From Martelella alba (GTDB lineage: Bacteria > Pseudomonadota > Alphaproteobacteria > Rhizobiales > Rhizobiaceae), in NCBI RefSeq assembly GCF_006516955.1, contig NZ_VHLG01000001.1:124001-188000 (forward strand): DNA of 64,000 nt, in the 5' to 3' direction. The notes below the pieces were generated by a model that saw only the letters and a program-made list of their open reading frames with translations, was not told where the DNA came from and made no database searches. Made by a program: the position numbers and the translations under genes. Of this stretch, positions 12,192-20,844 are shown piece after piece (positions within the stretch are counted from its first letter, which is position 1; each line of letters opens with the position of its first letter).

Positions 12192-13286
12192 TTATGCCTG
12201 AAGCCGCCGCCAGAAGGCCCATCGTGGCATGGGCCGCAATGCGGGGATGAGAACCTGTTTCTTGCGCAGCCGCTTGGTCAGGTGTTTGGCTGCACGGTTC
12301 CACCGCCATTGCATCTGATCGGCAATGAGACGGCGGATCTCGTCAACGGGCTTGCCGATTGCATTCTGGGCGATGCCAAGATCACGGCGAAATCGGTCGA
12401 GTAGTAGTGGATCGGCATTGCGGAGCAGGCTCAGTGTCAATGCCGGGTTCAGCCGAAGGGATTCGGCCAGCATAGAAAAACCCGAAATGTTACCCTGCGA
12501 GACATTGGTGAAGTAAAAACGCCTGGAGCAAGCCATCGCGACAAGATCTGTCAGCGCATCAATATTGCGCTTGAATGCGCCCTCACGACCGAGCTCATGG
12601 CCAGGCAGACCACCAGTGTCGGGTATTTGGCTCAGCATCAGCACGTCGGCACAGCCCGCCAGAAGCGCCGGCGCTTCTTCCTGGACTTGCGGACTGTCTG
12701 TGCACAGCAGGACGCGGCGCCCTCTCACTGAAGGTGCCAGTCGTTTCAGGAAGTTTCGATAATCTGTCTGGTAGTCGGTGTGGCGCACATGAATTGCGTC
12801 ATAGCCGAGCTTGAGCGAGAGCAGCCGTTTGACAATCTCGTTTGCTAGGAATGGTTGCAGACAGACATGTTGTAAAAAATTGAAGGAATCGCGCCCGCCG
12901 CCACACTGTTCATGAACCAGAAGTTGTTCCTTGTGGTCCGCCGCCATATCAAATTGGACGGGAACCTTTTTATCGGCAAGGACATAGCGTTGCTCGATGA
13001 ATTTGAGCTTATAGGTTGATAATTGATGTGTGACCGCCGCAGGCCTGACGCTGTCAATCTGGTTGAGGTCCTGCACCACATCAGCTGAATAGAGCCTCAA
13101 TGGAACGCCAAAATGGGCAAGTGGTTCAAAATAGATATGAAAGTCGTCCTTGAGGTTGCCCGCATTGGTATCAATGATAAGCGTCCGGCCGAAACGCTGC
13201 GCATAACTTCTGCACAGCTCAAGTTGCACAAGGCTGTCATTCAATCCGCCGAGCGGTCGAGCGAGAAGAAGCTTTTCAAATTCCAT
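12192..13286 (-). CDS. Fucosyltransferase-like glycosyltransferase (putative)
   Basis: The 364-residue protein has features of fucosyltransferase-type GT-B enzymes related to NodZ and eukaryotic O- or alpha-1,6-fucosyltransferases: an N-terminal GGLNDSLVQLELCRSYAQRF segment with small-residue loop and helix, HVRHTDYQTDYRNFL in the middle (HxRxTD-like, where such enzymes contact the GDP-sugar), a CTDSP segment, and TNVSQGNISGFSMLAESL near the C-terminus. No signal peptide or membrane helix is visible, so a cytoplasmic enzyme acting on an envelope glycan precursor is most likely. ATG at 13286 is preferred over a TTG at 13301. It stands alone, without other glycan genes nearby. Identification is by motif only and sugar specificity is unknown. 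Confidence 0.5.
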   Translation of the reverse strand: MEFEKLLLARPLGGLNDSLVQLELCRSYAQRFGRTLIIDTNAGNLKDDFHIYFEPLAHFGVPLRLYSADVVQDLNQIDSVRPAAVTHQLSTYKLKFIEQRYVLADKKVPVQFDMAADHKEQLLVHEQCGGGRDSFNFLQHVCLQPFLANEIVKRLLSLKLGYDAIHVRHTDYQTDYRNFLKRLAPSVRGRRVLLCTDSPQVQEEAPALLAGCADVLMLSQIPDTGGLPGHELGREGAFKRNIDALTDLVAMACSRRFYFTNVSQGNISGFSMLAESLRLNPALTLSLLRNADPLLLDRFRRDLGIAQNAIGKPVDEIRRLIADQMQWRWNRAAKHLTKRLRKKQVLIPALRPMPRWAFWRRLQA

Positions 13287-13410
13287 CAGGTTACGTAACA
13301 ATTATTGACTTACGCATGTCAACTAAACGAATTCTAAAATTTTAGCAATAAAGCATATCTCAAAAAAACAACCAGGAATTGATTTTCTATCAATCGACCT
13401 ATACCCGACG

Positions 13411-14682
13411 CTATTGTGCGGCCAGCTCGTTGCACGTCTTGATCACATGGCCGTAGAAATCCTGCAGACCATGGCAGAGATAGTGAAGACCGGCTTCGCC
13501 ATCGGAGGTTTTAAGGAATCTGTCCTTCGGGCAGTGCCCCCAGCAGAGCTGGAGATAGCGACACTGCTGGCATTTTTTCGGCAGGTTTTTTGACTTGTCG
13601 AGACCAAACCGCATCTGTTTTTCACCAAAGGCCAGGTTGCCTTCATGCTGGTCGAGGATATTGCCGATTTTGAACTCTGGATAAACAAAATGGTCACAAC
13701 TATAGATGTCACCATTATGCTCTACCGCCACGGCCTTTCCGCAAATTCGGCTGGTGACACATTGCTGTGATCCGCGACCAAGCAGCATCGAGAGCACGTT
13801 TTCGAACTGATCGATGAAAACCTTGCCAAAATCACGCTCCCGCCACTCATCCCATACGGTATTGAGGAAATGGCCCCACTGCTTTGGGCTAACCGACCAG
13901 TCGGCAACGACGGACCAGGATTTGCCAGGCTGGGCGGCGGGCGCATTTTCACGGGGCAGAAGATTCGGGTCCCAATGTTGCGGTGCAGTCTGGAAAAAAT
14001 CCTTCTTTTCCATGCCGGGAATGAACTGGATCAGCCGTGGGCGGATTTCATCACGCAGGAACCGATAGACTTCCAGCGGATGTTCTGCATTGGCATTGTT
14101 GATCACGCAGAGCGCGCTGAAGGGTATCTCATAGGCCTGCAAAAGCTTTGCAGCGGCGAGGACCTTCTGAAAGGTCGGCCGCCCGGCCTTGTTAACGCGG
14201 TACCGATCATGCAGATGTTCAGGACCATCAATCGAAAGGCCGACAAGGAAATTATGCTCCTTGAGAAACTGGCACCATTCCTCGTCGAGCAGAACGCCGT
14301 TGGTCTGGAGATCATTTTCGATCCTCTGGCCCGCCTTGGCATGGCGCTGCTGCAAGGCAACCACTTTCTTGAAGAAATCGAGCCCCATCAATGTCGGCTC
14401 ACCGCCCTGCCAGCTGAAAACGACCTCATCGCCATCCTGCGCCTCGATATACTGGCGAACATGTTGTTCCAGCACCGTATCGCTCATGCGCGGTGACTTC
14501 GGCTGGTGGAGAAGGCCTTCCTTATGCAGATAGAAGCAATATGTGCAATCAAGATTGCACTGTGCGCCCGACGGCTTCAGCATGGCATGAAAGCGGTGCG
14601 TCTGTCCCTTGGCGGCATAGCGGGAGGGATCAAGCGCCGGAAATGCCTTTTCCTCGTCCGTCGCCTTTTCGCTCAGATCCAT
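13411..14682 (-). CDS. Anaerobic sulfatase-maturating radical SAM enzyme
   Basis: Anaerobic sulfatase maturases (anSME/AtsB) oxidise the active-site serine or cysteine of a sulfatase to formylglycine. The radical SAM cluster motif CNLDCTYC (CxxxCxxC) lies near residues 42-49, and further cysteine clusters for two auxiliary [4Fe-4S] clusters appear in the C-terminal SPASM region (CGKAVAVEHNGDIYSCDHFV, then CQQCRYLQLCWGHCPKD). Length 423 fits. ATG at 14682 is favoured because GGAGG precedes it; ATG at 14694 is the alternative. It is encoded on the same strand as the serine-type sulfatase at 15933-17579, its likely client. Confidence 0.9.
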   Translation of the reverse strand: MDLSEKATDEEKAFPALDPSRYAAKGQTHRFHAMLKPSGAQCNLDCTYCFYLHKEGLLHQPKSPRMSDTVLEQHVRQYIEAQDGDEVVFSWQGGEPTLMGLDFFKKVVALQQRHAKAGQRIENDLQTNGVLLDEEWCQFLKEHNFLVGLSIDGPEHLHDRYRVNKAGRPTFQKVLAAAKLLQAYEIPFSALCVINNANAEHPLEVYRFLRDEIRPRLIQFIPGMEKKDFFQTAPQHWDPNLLPRENAPAAQPGKSWSVVADWSVSPKQWGHFLNTVWDEWRERDFGKVFIDQFENVLSMLLGRGSQQCVTSRICGKAVAVEHNGDIYSCDHFVYPEFKIGNILDQHEGNLAFGEKQMRFGLDKSKNLPKKCQQCRYLQLCWGHCPKDRFLKTSDGEAGLHYLCHGLQDFYGHVIKTCNELAAQ

Positions 14683-14834
14683 GACATCCTCCATTTGGCC
14701 TTGGTTGAAGAGTTCGAGAAATGCACCGCCGTGTCAATGGCCTTGCGACCTTCCCGCCCGGACCCGGCTGTATAGCGCTTCTGCATGACCGAAGAGCGAG
14801 ACGGCAGATAAGGCGTCGTCCCGCCGCACCCCAG

Positions 14835-15833
14835 CTAATCTTGCGGAAAGATTTCAGCCCAGTCATTTTTCATGCTGATGATTAGCCAGCCCTCACTGCC
14901 GGCATCATCCAGGCCCTTGTCGAGCCTGCCGAAATGGCTGTTGCGATCATAGGCATATTCGCGCGCGCTGTCATCGTGATGGACAATCATACCCAGCGTC
15001 CTGCCCGGGCCGCTCTTGGTCCATTGCAGCATCTGGTAATCGCCATCTGAATTGCCGAAAGCGGCGATCGGGCGGCGGCCGATATGGGAGAGAATGCCGA
15101 CAGGCTTGCCTTCCTTGTCGTCGATGAAGGCTACTTTGCCCGTGCGCTGAAGGCTGGGGACGCCGTCAACGACCTGATATTCCGAAACAATCGAAGAGCC
15201 GACAACCTGCTCGGGCGGGATGCCATAGACCTGTTCCGTCCAGGGGCGCATGAACTCAATGCCGCCGCCAGAGACGATATAGGTCTTGAAGCCATTTGCC
15301 CGCAGATAATCCATCAATTCGAGCATGGGTTCGTAGACAAGCGAGGTGTAGGCTTTGCCGAAATGCGGGTCCCTGGCCGTGGCTATCCAGTCCGTGACGA
15401 TTTTTTCGAATTCAGCCGTGCTCATGCCGGCATGCGTCGCGGCGATAATCTCCATGAGCCCCTTCTCACCGGATTGGCCAAGTGCTGTGATGTCATTCTC
15501 AAGCACGGCCTGAAAAGGCTGGGTTGTACTCCATTCAGGGTGTTCGCCAGCGAGCTGGTGAACACGGTCGATCGCGAAGGCCAGCTGCGTATACATCGGC
15601 TGCTCAACCCAGAGCGTTCCGTCATTGTCAAAGGTTGCCACGCGCTCAGCGACCGGAACGTAATCGGCGCTGTCATCACTCGTGACATCCGTGACAAACG
15701 CGATAATTGCCTGTTTGCTGGCGCCGTCATTCCAGGATGGCAACGGATCGTCCTGCGCAAAAGCGGCGACCGAGACAAAAATCCCGCTGCAAATGGTCGC
15801 AGTCACGGCGATGAAAACGGATCGGATCTGCAT
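14835..15833 (-). CDS. Exported HAD-family phosphatase
   Basis: A Sec signal peptide (IAVTATICSGIFVSVAAFAQ) is followed by a haloacid dehalogenase phosphatase core. Motif I is FDNDGTLW, with the nucleophile Asp two residues before the acid/base Asp; motif II is YIVSGGG; motif IV is around AAFGNSDGDYQML. The 332-residue protein should act in the periplasm on a phosphorylated small molecule, like class C/NapD-type acid phosphatases. It lies between the sulfatase and its maturase, all on the minus strand, and is probably co-expressed. It may release phosphate from the same polymer or ester pool that the sulfatase handles; that is inference. Confidence 0.75.
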   Translation of the reverse strand: MQIRSVFIAVTATICSGIFVSVAAFAQDDPLPSWNDGASKQAIIAFVTDVTSDDSADYVPVAERVATFDNDGTLWVEQPMYTQLAFAIDRVHQLAGEHPEWSTTQPFQAVLENDITALGQSGEKGLMEIIAATHAGMSTAEFEKIVTDWIATARDPHFGKAYTSLVYEPMLELMDYLRANGFKTYIVSGGGIEFMRPWTEQVYGIPPEQVVGSSIVSEYQVVDGVPSLQRTGKVAFIDDKEGKPVGILSHIGRRPIAAFGNSDGDYQMLQWTKSGPGRTLGMIVHHDDSAREYAYDRNSHFGRLDKGLDDAGSEGWLIISMKNDWAEIFPQD

Positions 15834-15932
15834 TGTATATTCGCTCCCATTGGCAACGCCATGAGTTTGGTCGAATAGGCATAAGCCCCCCGCCGCGACA
15901 AGCCGCGACGGAGGTGTCTTTACAAAGCGTGA

Positions 15933-17579
15933 TCAGTTTCCGGTGGGAAGACCGATACTGAAGCCGTTTTCTTTCAGCGAATCCTGAATGTATTTCAGAT
16001 TCTGATACTGGGTGATCGTGATCGGCCCGGTATAGGTCTCGCTCTGCAGTTTCCGAGGCGGATATTGAATGTAGGTCTTCATGATCGTGGACATCGCTTC
16101 ATTGGCGGGAATCATCGCCCATGTGGTTTCGGTGAAGTTGTTCATGAAGATGTCGTAGCGTTCCTGCGGGTCAGCAGCCAGATCGAAGACCTGCGGCACA
16201 GTGGCGACGTATTTCTCAGCGCCTTTCCAGCCAAGATTGGAATCGACGGCAAGACCACCGGTCGTCATACCATTATCGCCACGCAGATTGAACACATATT
16301 TGAAGTTGTCGACCCGGACGGCGCCAGGCGACAGTTCATTCTCGGTGAAGTAGAACCATTCGCGACGCTTGTCCGGCCCCGTTCCTTCGAGAACCGGCGT
16401 CATATCATAACTGTCAAAAATGGTCGGTTTGCCTTCGCGATCCTCGGTTGGCAGGGTGATGCCAGCGGCAGAGGCGAAGGTTGCCATCAGATCCAGCCCA
16501 CCGGCAATGTCATCGCTGCGCGTGCCAGGCTTCACATGGCCGGGCCAGCGAACAATTGCCGGAACGCGGCTGCCGCCTTCACGGTCCGTCCCCTTGGTGG
16601 AACGGAACGGCGTGTATCCCGCGTCGGGGTAGACATCCTGCCATGCGCCATTGTCAACTGTGTAGAAAACGAGCGTGTTGTCGGCCAGTCCAAGCTCATC
16701 CAGCTTGTCGAGAATGTTGCCGACACGCGAATCCAGTTCGACGACCGAATCGGCATATTTCGATTTGGATATCGATTTGCCGATGAAATCGGGATGCGGC
16801 AGGTTCGGCTGATGGTTCTTCATGAAGTTTACATTGATGAAGAACGGCTCAGATTTGTCCTTGGCAGCCTCCTCAAGGAAACCCATCGTGGCTTTTTCCA
16901 CATAGGCATCCAGATATGGAATGCCGACAACACCCTTGTCAGGAGTGTCGACATATTGACCGTTAACCTTGAAATCTTCGGTCGCCGTTTCACCCGCATT
17001 GCCGGAAAGCGCACCTTTGGTCGCTTTGACATACACGTCGCGTATATCCTGGCTCATATTGGGGAAGAATTTCGGGTCAGTGTAGGTGTAGGCATTGAGA
17101 TGATAAAGAAAGGCATATTTCATCTCGTCATAGCCCTGCGCATTCGGCAGGGCGTAGTCGGCCTCACCCAGATGCCACTTGCCGGTGAAATATGTCTTGT
17201 AGCCGCCGGTCTTCAACACGGAAGCAAGCGTCCACTCGGCTGCAGGCAAGCCGCCACCCTGCCCCTGAAAGGCAACGGTGGTCATGCCGGAGCGGTTGGG
17301 AATGCGCCCCGTCTGCATTGCGGCACGGCCGGGGGTGGAGCTCGGCTGACCATAGAAATTGGTGAAGAACATGCCCTCAGCGGCCAGCTTGTCGAAATTC
17401 GGCGTCGGCATGCCGCGCGCTGCGCCACCGAGGTAAGGCCCCAGATCCCCCCAGCCCGTATCGTCCGATACGATCAGAAGTATATTCGGTTTGGCCTGTT
17501 CCTGTGCTGCGGCCTGGCCAGCGGTCAGTGCAATGGCTGAGCAGGCAAAGAGCGATTTGACAATAGATTTCGTTTTCAT
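15933..17579 (-). CDS. Serine-type arylsulfatase, exported
   Basis: This 548-residue member of the alkaline phosphatase/sulfatase superfamily hydrolyses sulfate esters. It has a Sec signal (ACSAIALTAGQAAAQ), metal-binding DD in LLIVSDDTGWGDLGPY (Asp 39-40), and the catalytic motif S-T-P-G-R at 81-85, where serine replaces the more common cysteine. Serine-type sulfatases need a radical SAM maturase, which is encoded just downstream, as in Klebsiella AtsA/AtsB. The middle (FFINVNFMKNHQPNLPHPDF) and TGKWHLGEADY are sulfatase signatures. The substrate cannot be read from sequence. The gene heads the cluster; about 790 non-coding bases lie upstream. Confidence 0.9.
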   Translation of the reverse strand: MKTKSIVKSLFACSAIALTAGQAAAQEQAKPNILLIVSDDTGWGDLGPYLGGAARGMPTPNFDKLAAEGMFFTNFYGQPSSTPGRAAMQTGRIPNRSGMTTVAFQGQGGGLPAAEWTLASVLKTGGYKTYFTGKWHLGEADYALPNAQGYDEMKYAFLYHLNAYTYTDPKFFPNMSQDIRDVYVKATKGALSGNAGETATEDFKVNGQYVDTPDKGVVGIPYLDAYVEKATMGFLEEAAKDKSEPFFINVNFMKNHQPNLPHPDFIGKSISKSKYADSVVELDSRVGNILDKLDELGLADNTLVFYTVDNGAWQDVYPDAGYTPFRSTKGTDREGGSRVPAIVRWPGHVKPGTRSDDIAGGLDLMATFASAAGITLPTEDREGKPTIFDSYDMTPVLEGTGPDKRREWFYFTENELSPGAVRVDNFKYVFNLRGDNGMTTGGLAVDSNLGWKGAEKYVATVPQVFDLAADPQERYDIFMNNFTETTWAMIPANEAMSTIMKTYIQYPPRKLQSETYTGPITITQYQNLKYIQDSLKENGFSIGLPTGN

Positions 17580-18368
17580 CCCGTATCTCCAATCTGGATG
17601 ATGGCATTTCGGATTGCTTGCTGAGCATCGCCTTCACACGTGAAAGCAAAGCTCGGAGGTACCGACGGGATCCTGGTTGTGTATTTTTTTGGCCTTTCGT
17701 TCCAACAGGCTATCCCCCGGGGTAAGCTGAAACAATTCTTTCACCTCTTCAGAACACCAATTCTCAAAATGGTTTCGACTTATGTTTTTTTGTCGAATAT
17801 TTTGAGCTATTCAGAAGACGTTTAAAGATGACCCATATTTTTTTAGTATCATCTATTATGATTCCTATTTCAAATCAATGCCCTGTGTATACGTCTGAAA
17901 AACAATCATTTAAATTCAGAAAAAACTAAATTTTTCAAAGAATGGAAATCAAATATGAACTTGATTATATCGTTTTATCAAATGTTTGAATGTGTCGATT
18001 CTTGTCGTATTTGTCGCTAACTACTTACGCTTAGTGGGGCTTACGAAGCGCCAGTTGGCGCAGTTTCAACGCCAGATGCGCGGATAGGTCGCACCCGAGT
18101 GTGGAGGGATCGAAGCCTGGAAGGATCGCACGATCGATGCAGGTCGAGCGCACGACCTATGTCTTGGGGTGCGGCGAAAAATCAATCGTAAACGGTGACA
18201 ATATGTCGGTGATGCGCAAGACGTGAAGCATTGCTGCCGACCGGCCCTACTTGCCCGCTCGCTGTAAACACAAGGGGTTCGCCGGGCTTGGTCGCAGCCA
18301 TTGCAAATCATGGCTATCTCTGATCGTTCAGAGACTAAAGCGAGCAAGATCTATCCCCGCAGCGGCGA
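17580..18368. other. AT-rich intergenic region and possible left edge / oriT of the mobile element
   Basis: No gene is supported. 17640-18000 is markedly AT-rich with long A and T runs. From 18020 the composition rises to that of the mobile element. Structures seen: a perfect palindrome GCGCCA-GT-TGGCGC at 18048-18061, two CTTACG repeats flanking it upstream (near 18024 and 18040), and an inverted pair ATAGGTCG near 18084 with CGACCTAT near 18153. An origin of transfer is expected just upstream of mobC, so this is a candidate oriT, but no known nic consensus was recognised. Confidence 0.35.
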
Positions 18369-18689
18369 TTGCGGGAAACTGGCTTGAACAGTGATGTACA
18401 GAGAAAGCGGCCCCCAACGCATGGATTTATCGGGGTGCAAAAAATAACAGCTAAGTTATTGAGAAAGTTAACTCTCCTGGAGAGAGATGGTGCAGCTGAG
18501 CGGAGCAACATAGAACCGGAATCTCTGTCTGACATCTTTACTGAACTGGAAAATTGGGAGGTCATTCTCCGGGCCGATCCGCAAGCTGCGCAGGCACTTC
18601 TGGCGCTGAAAGACACGGATAGCGGCGTTACGGAAACACCGAAGCGAGACTGTGGGCAACTGTCCAGGGTCCGGGGGCCATCGCCATGA
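18369..18689 (+). CDS. Hypothetical protein upstream of mobC
   Basis: The frame encodes up to 106 residues from a TTG, or 84 from a GTG at 18435. The core is charged and probably helical (KLLRKLTLLERDG, SLSDIFTELENWEVILRADP). Its TGA overlaps the mobC ATG by 4 bases, which suggests translational coupling and argues that it is real. I do not recognise a family. A relaxosome accessory role is possible from position only. Confidence 0.4.
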   Translation: MRETGLNSDVQRKRPPTHGFIGVQKITAKLLRKLTLLERDGAAERSNIEPESLSDIFTELENWEVILRADPQAAQALLALKDTDSGVTETPKRDCGQLSRVRGPSP

Positions 18690-19114
18690 GCGCCCTCGCC
18701 AGCACCTTCACCAAAACCGCCAAGAACAAGGGCGGCGCGCGCGCCGGCCACAAGACGACACGCGACTGTCCGCGTGTCACCGTCCGCTTCTCGCCGGACG
18801 ATTATGAACGGCTGCAGGAACTGGCTGACGGCATGGCGCTTGGCGTCTATATCCGGGCGATGGCGCTGCAGGAGGAACTGCCGCGCCGGAAACCCCGCTC
18901 GGCGGCCTCGGTGGCCGACAAGGCCGCGATCGCGCAGTTGCTCGGATTGTTGGGGCAATCGCGGATCGCCAATAATCTGAACCAGCTTGCCTACCATGCG
19001 AATATCGGCAGCCTGACAATCGACGACAAGGCTCTGGGCCGGATCGACGAGGCCTACGCGCATGTGCTTCTGATCCGGGCGACGCTGATGCGCGCCCTTG
19101 GGATGCGGGAGTGA
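18686..19114 (+). CDS. mobC: Plasmid-type mobilization protein MobC
   Basis: MobC proteins help the relaxase open DNA at oriT. The 142-residue product has a basic N-terminal tail, a ribbon-helix-helix-like segment (CPRVTVRFSPDDYERLQELA) and the conserved C-terminal part (GQSRIANNLNQLAYHANIGS) found in MobC of alphaproteobacterial mobilizable elements. It is followed after 6 bases by the relaxase start, the normal order. It appears intact. Confidence 0.85.
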   Translation: MSALASTFTKTAKNKGGARAGHKTTRDCPRVTVRFSPDDYERLQELADGMALGVYIRAMALQEELPRRKPRSAASVADKAAIAQLLGLLGQSRIANNLNQLAYHANIGSLTIDDKALGRIDEAYAHVLLIRATLMRALGMRE

Positions 19115-19120
19115 CCCGGC

Positions 19121-19480
19121 ATGATCCTCAAGGGCAATCAGCGGGCCCATGGCCGGGAACTGGCCCTGCATCTGCTCAACACCGAAGACAACGAGCATGC
19201 GGTGATCCACGAGCTGCGCGGCTTTCTCGCCGATGACCTGATCGGCGCGTTCAAGGAAGCCGAAGCCATTTCGCGCGGGACGAAGTGCGAGCAGTATCTG
19301 TTCTCGCTCAGCCTCAATCCGCCGAAATCGGCGAAAGTGTCGATCGCCGAATTCGAGACGGTGATTGCCGATATCGAACGGCGGCTCGGCCTCACCGGCC
19401 AGCCGCGCGCCATCGTCTTCCACGAGAAGAAGGGCCGCCGCCATGCGCATTGCGTCTGGTCGCGGATCGATGAGGCATAA
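19121..19480 (+). pseudogene. Relaxase (VirD2-like), N-terminal fragment
   Basis: Only the first 116 or so residues of a MOB relaxase remain. The start (MILKGNQRAHGRELALHLL), the segment RGTKCEQYLFSLSLNPP and the HxH metal motif (FHEKKGRRHAHCVWSRID) match relaxases of alphaproteobacterial IMEs, which are normally several hundred residues long. Directly after SRID the frame meets a stop, and homology passes to an oppositely oriented methyltransferase fragment. The catalytic Tyr region may remain but the domain is cut before its end, so the protein cannot nick. This is the left boundary of the cargo region. Confidence 0.85.
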
Positions 19481-19614
19481 TCCTTCGTCCAGACGATATG
19501 TCCGACGATCCGGAAACCGGCCTCGTCCCATGCGGCGGTAAAGTCCGGCAATGCCGTCCAGCCGCAAAAGCTGATGCAGAGCGTATCCTGTTTCAGCACC
19601 CGGTGGATTATCAT
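19466..19614 (-). pseudogene. DNA methyltransferase fragment
   Basis: Read on the minus strand, about 45 residues (HRVLKQDTLCISFCGW, then GFRIVGHIVWTKDYASS) resemble the central part of N6/N4 DNA methyltransferases of the D21-type found on mobile elements, where the segment ends KxYASS. Both ends are missing: a TGA lies two codons before the first methionine, and the homology stops at the relaxase junction. A relic of a lost cargo gene, left by recombination. Confidence 0.6.
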
Positions 19615-20593
19615 GCGTCAGCGCCGAGGTCGCAGTACCCGGGATCTGTTCAATGCAAAATTCGTTCTTCTTACGAAGAATGGTCTTCTTGCCCAATTGA
19701 CACGAAGAAAGTGCGTCGAACTTGGCGTCGCGAGTCCTTCCTCCATACCGCCAGTCGTACATCGACGTGTTTTTTCGACTTCAATTTGGCTTCGCACGGG
19801 CCTTGGAGCAGGCAACCTCGAAATACCGAAGCGCCTTCTTTTGGCTAGTTGCGAGCAAGTTCTTGCAATACGGCCGGGCGTTGTAAATGCGGTTCGACAG
19901 ATCACACAGCAACTTGGAGACGAAGCGAAAATCCGGCAACTCGATTTACTTGTGTCACGCGACCGAAGCGCACAGATGTTGATGGACAAGACGTTGGGTG
20001 CGGCAAGCGTCCCTAACGCCGACAACATTTCCGAACTTTTCAACGAGATGTTGCATCCTTATCTCGAAGAAGAACGGCGGCAACACAAGAGTACCTTGAA
20101 CGAGGAACGGCAAAGAGCACTGGAGCGAAGCGCAAAGGACCATGAGAAGATCAGGACGGAGGCCGGCGCCCGACAATCTCTCGAGGAAGAACTGTGCCAG
20201 CAGCGGCGTGAAGATTTTACGGCGCACAAATCACTCTGCCGAGACGTTTCGATAATCCTCAGACGTCAGCAACGTACCAAGAAGGCCGTTGCGTGGCTTG
20301 GCGCATTGATCTTGGCAATTATGACTTTCCTTCCCCTCCCTGACTATATCGAGCCTAAATGGGCGTTCCGTCTGGCGGGTCTGATCGCTACGATCATGAT
20401 GACCTATTTGACAATAACCGGCAACAGCCTGCTTCACCTCGGTATCAGCAAGGAAAAAGCACTAAAAGAGCTTAAACGACAGGCACGAAAACGTGCCCTT
20501 GATCAAAAGCTAGAGCGGCATGATGTCGTATGGGAGGGTGACAGTTTTACTCTTGCTAACAATCGCGCTAAGGAGCACACAACGCTATTTTGA
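19574..20593 (+). CDS. N-terminally truncated membrane protein with PIN-like start (unknown function)
   Basis: The frame gives 339 residues, but the first 18 or so overlap the methyltransferase fragment and are probably not native. From about residue 25 (LFNAKFVLLTKNGLLAQLTRR) the sequence resembles the end of a PIN-like nuclease domain, followed by a helical region (STSIWLRTGLGAGNLEIPKR), a long charged coiled coil (about 150-235), and two membrane helices near the C-terminus (AVAWLGALILAIMTFLPLP and GLIATIMMTYLTITGN). The native N-terminus is most likely lost at the junction near 19620, which would remove PIN catalytic residues. GC content is lower than in the IME backbone. Probably inactive. 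Confidence 0.45.
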   Translation: MQSVSCFSTRWIIMRQRRGRSTRDLFNAKFVLLTKNGLLAQLTRRKCVELGVASPSSIPPVVHRRVFSTSIWLRTGLGAGNLEIPKRLLLASCEQVLAIRPGVVNAVRQITQQLGDEAKIRQLDLLVSRDRSAQMLMDKTLGAASVPNADNISELFNEMLHPYLEEERRQHKSTLNEERQRALERSAKDHEKIRTEAGARQSLEEELCQQRREDFTAHKSLCRDVSIILRRQQRTKKAVAWLGALILAIMTFLPLPDYIEPKWAFRLAGLIATIMMTYLTITGNSLLHLGISKEKALKELKRQARKRALDQKLERHDVVWEGDSFTLANNRAKEHTTLF

Positions 20594-20844
20594 GTTGCCT
20601 CGGAAGGCTATACCTTCCCGTCGGAGGCAGGTTAGGTAGAATCACCGGATTTCAAACGTCAGCGACCTAGTAGCCGTCTCTCTGGCTGGCTCCGGCACTA
20701 GACACGCCTAAATCGCAGTTGACGTCCGAAGGAGAATCCGCGAACAAAACAAGAATGTGGATAATTAATAATTATATTTTTTCGAGAGCGAGATGATCGT
20801 AAGAATATTTGATAATCTCCAACCCAAGGGAAAGTAAAATCGGC

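Noticed and set aside
17580-18000. Small genes in the AT-rich spacer
   Set aside because: Only short frames without ribosome binding sites; composition fits promoter or element-edge DNA.
18335-19762. 475-residue open frame on the minus strand
   Set aside because: Antisense to mobC and the relaxase fragment, which have clear homology; long reverse frames are expected in high-GC DNA. Only the part at 19466-19614 resembles a protein (methyltransferase).
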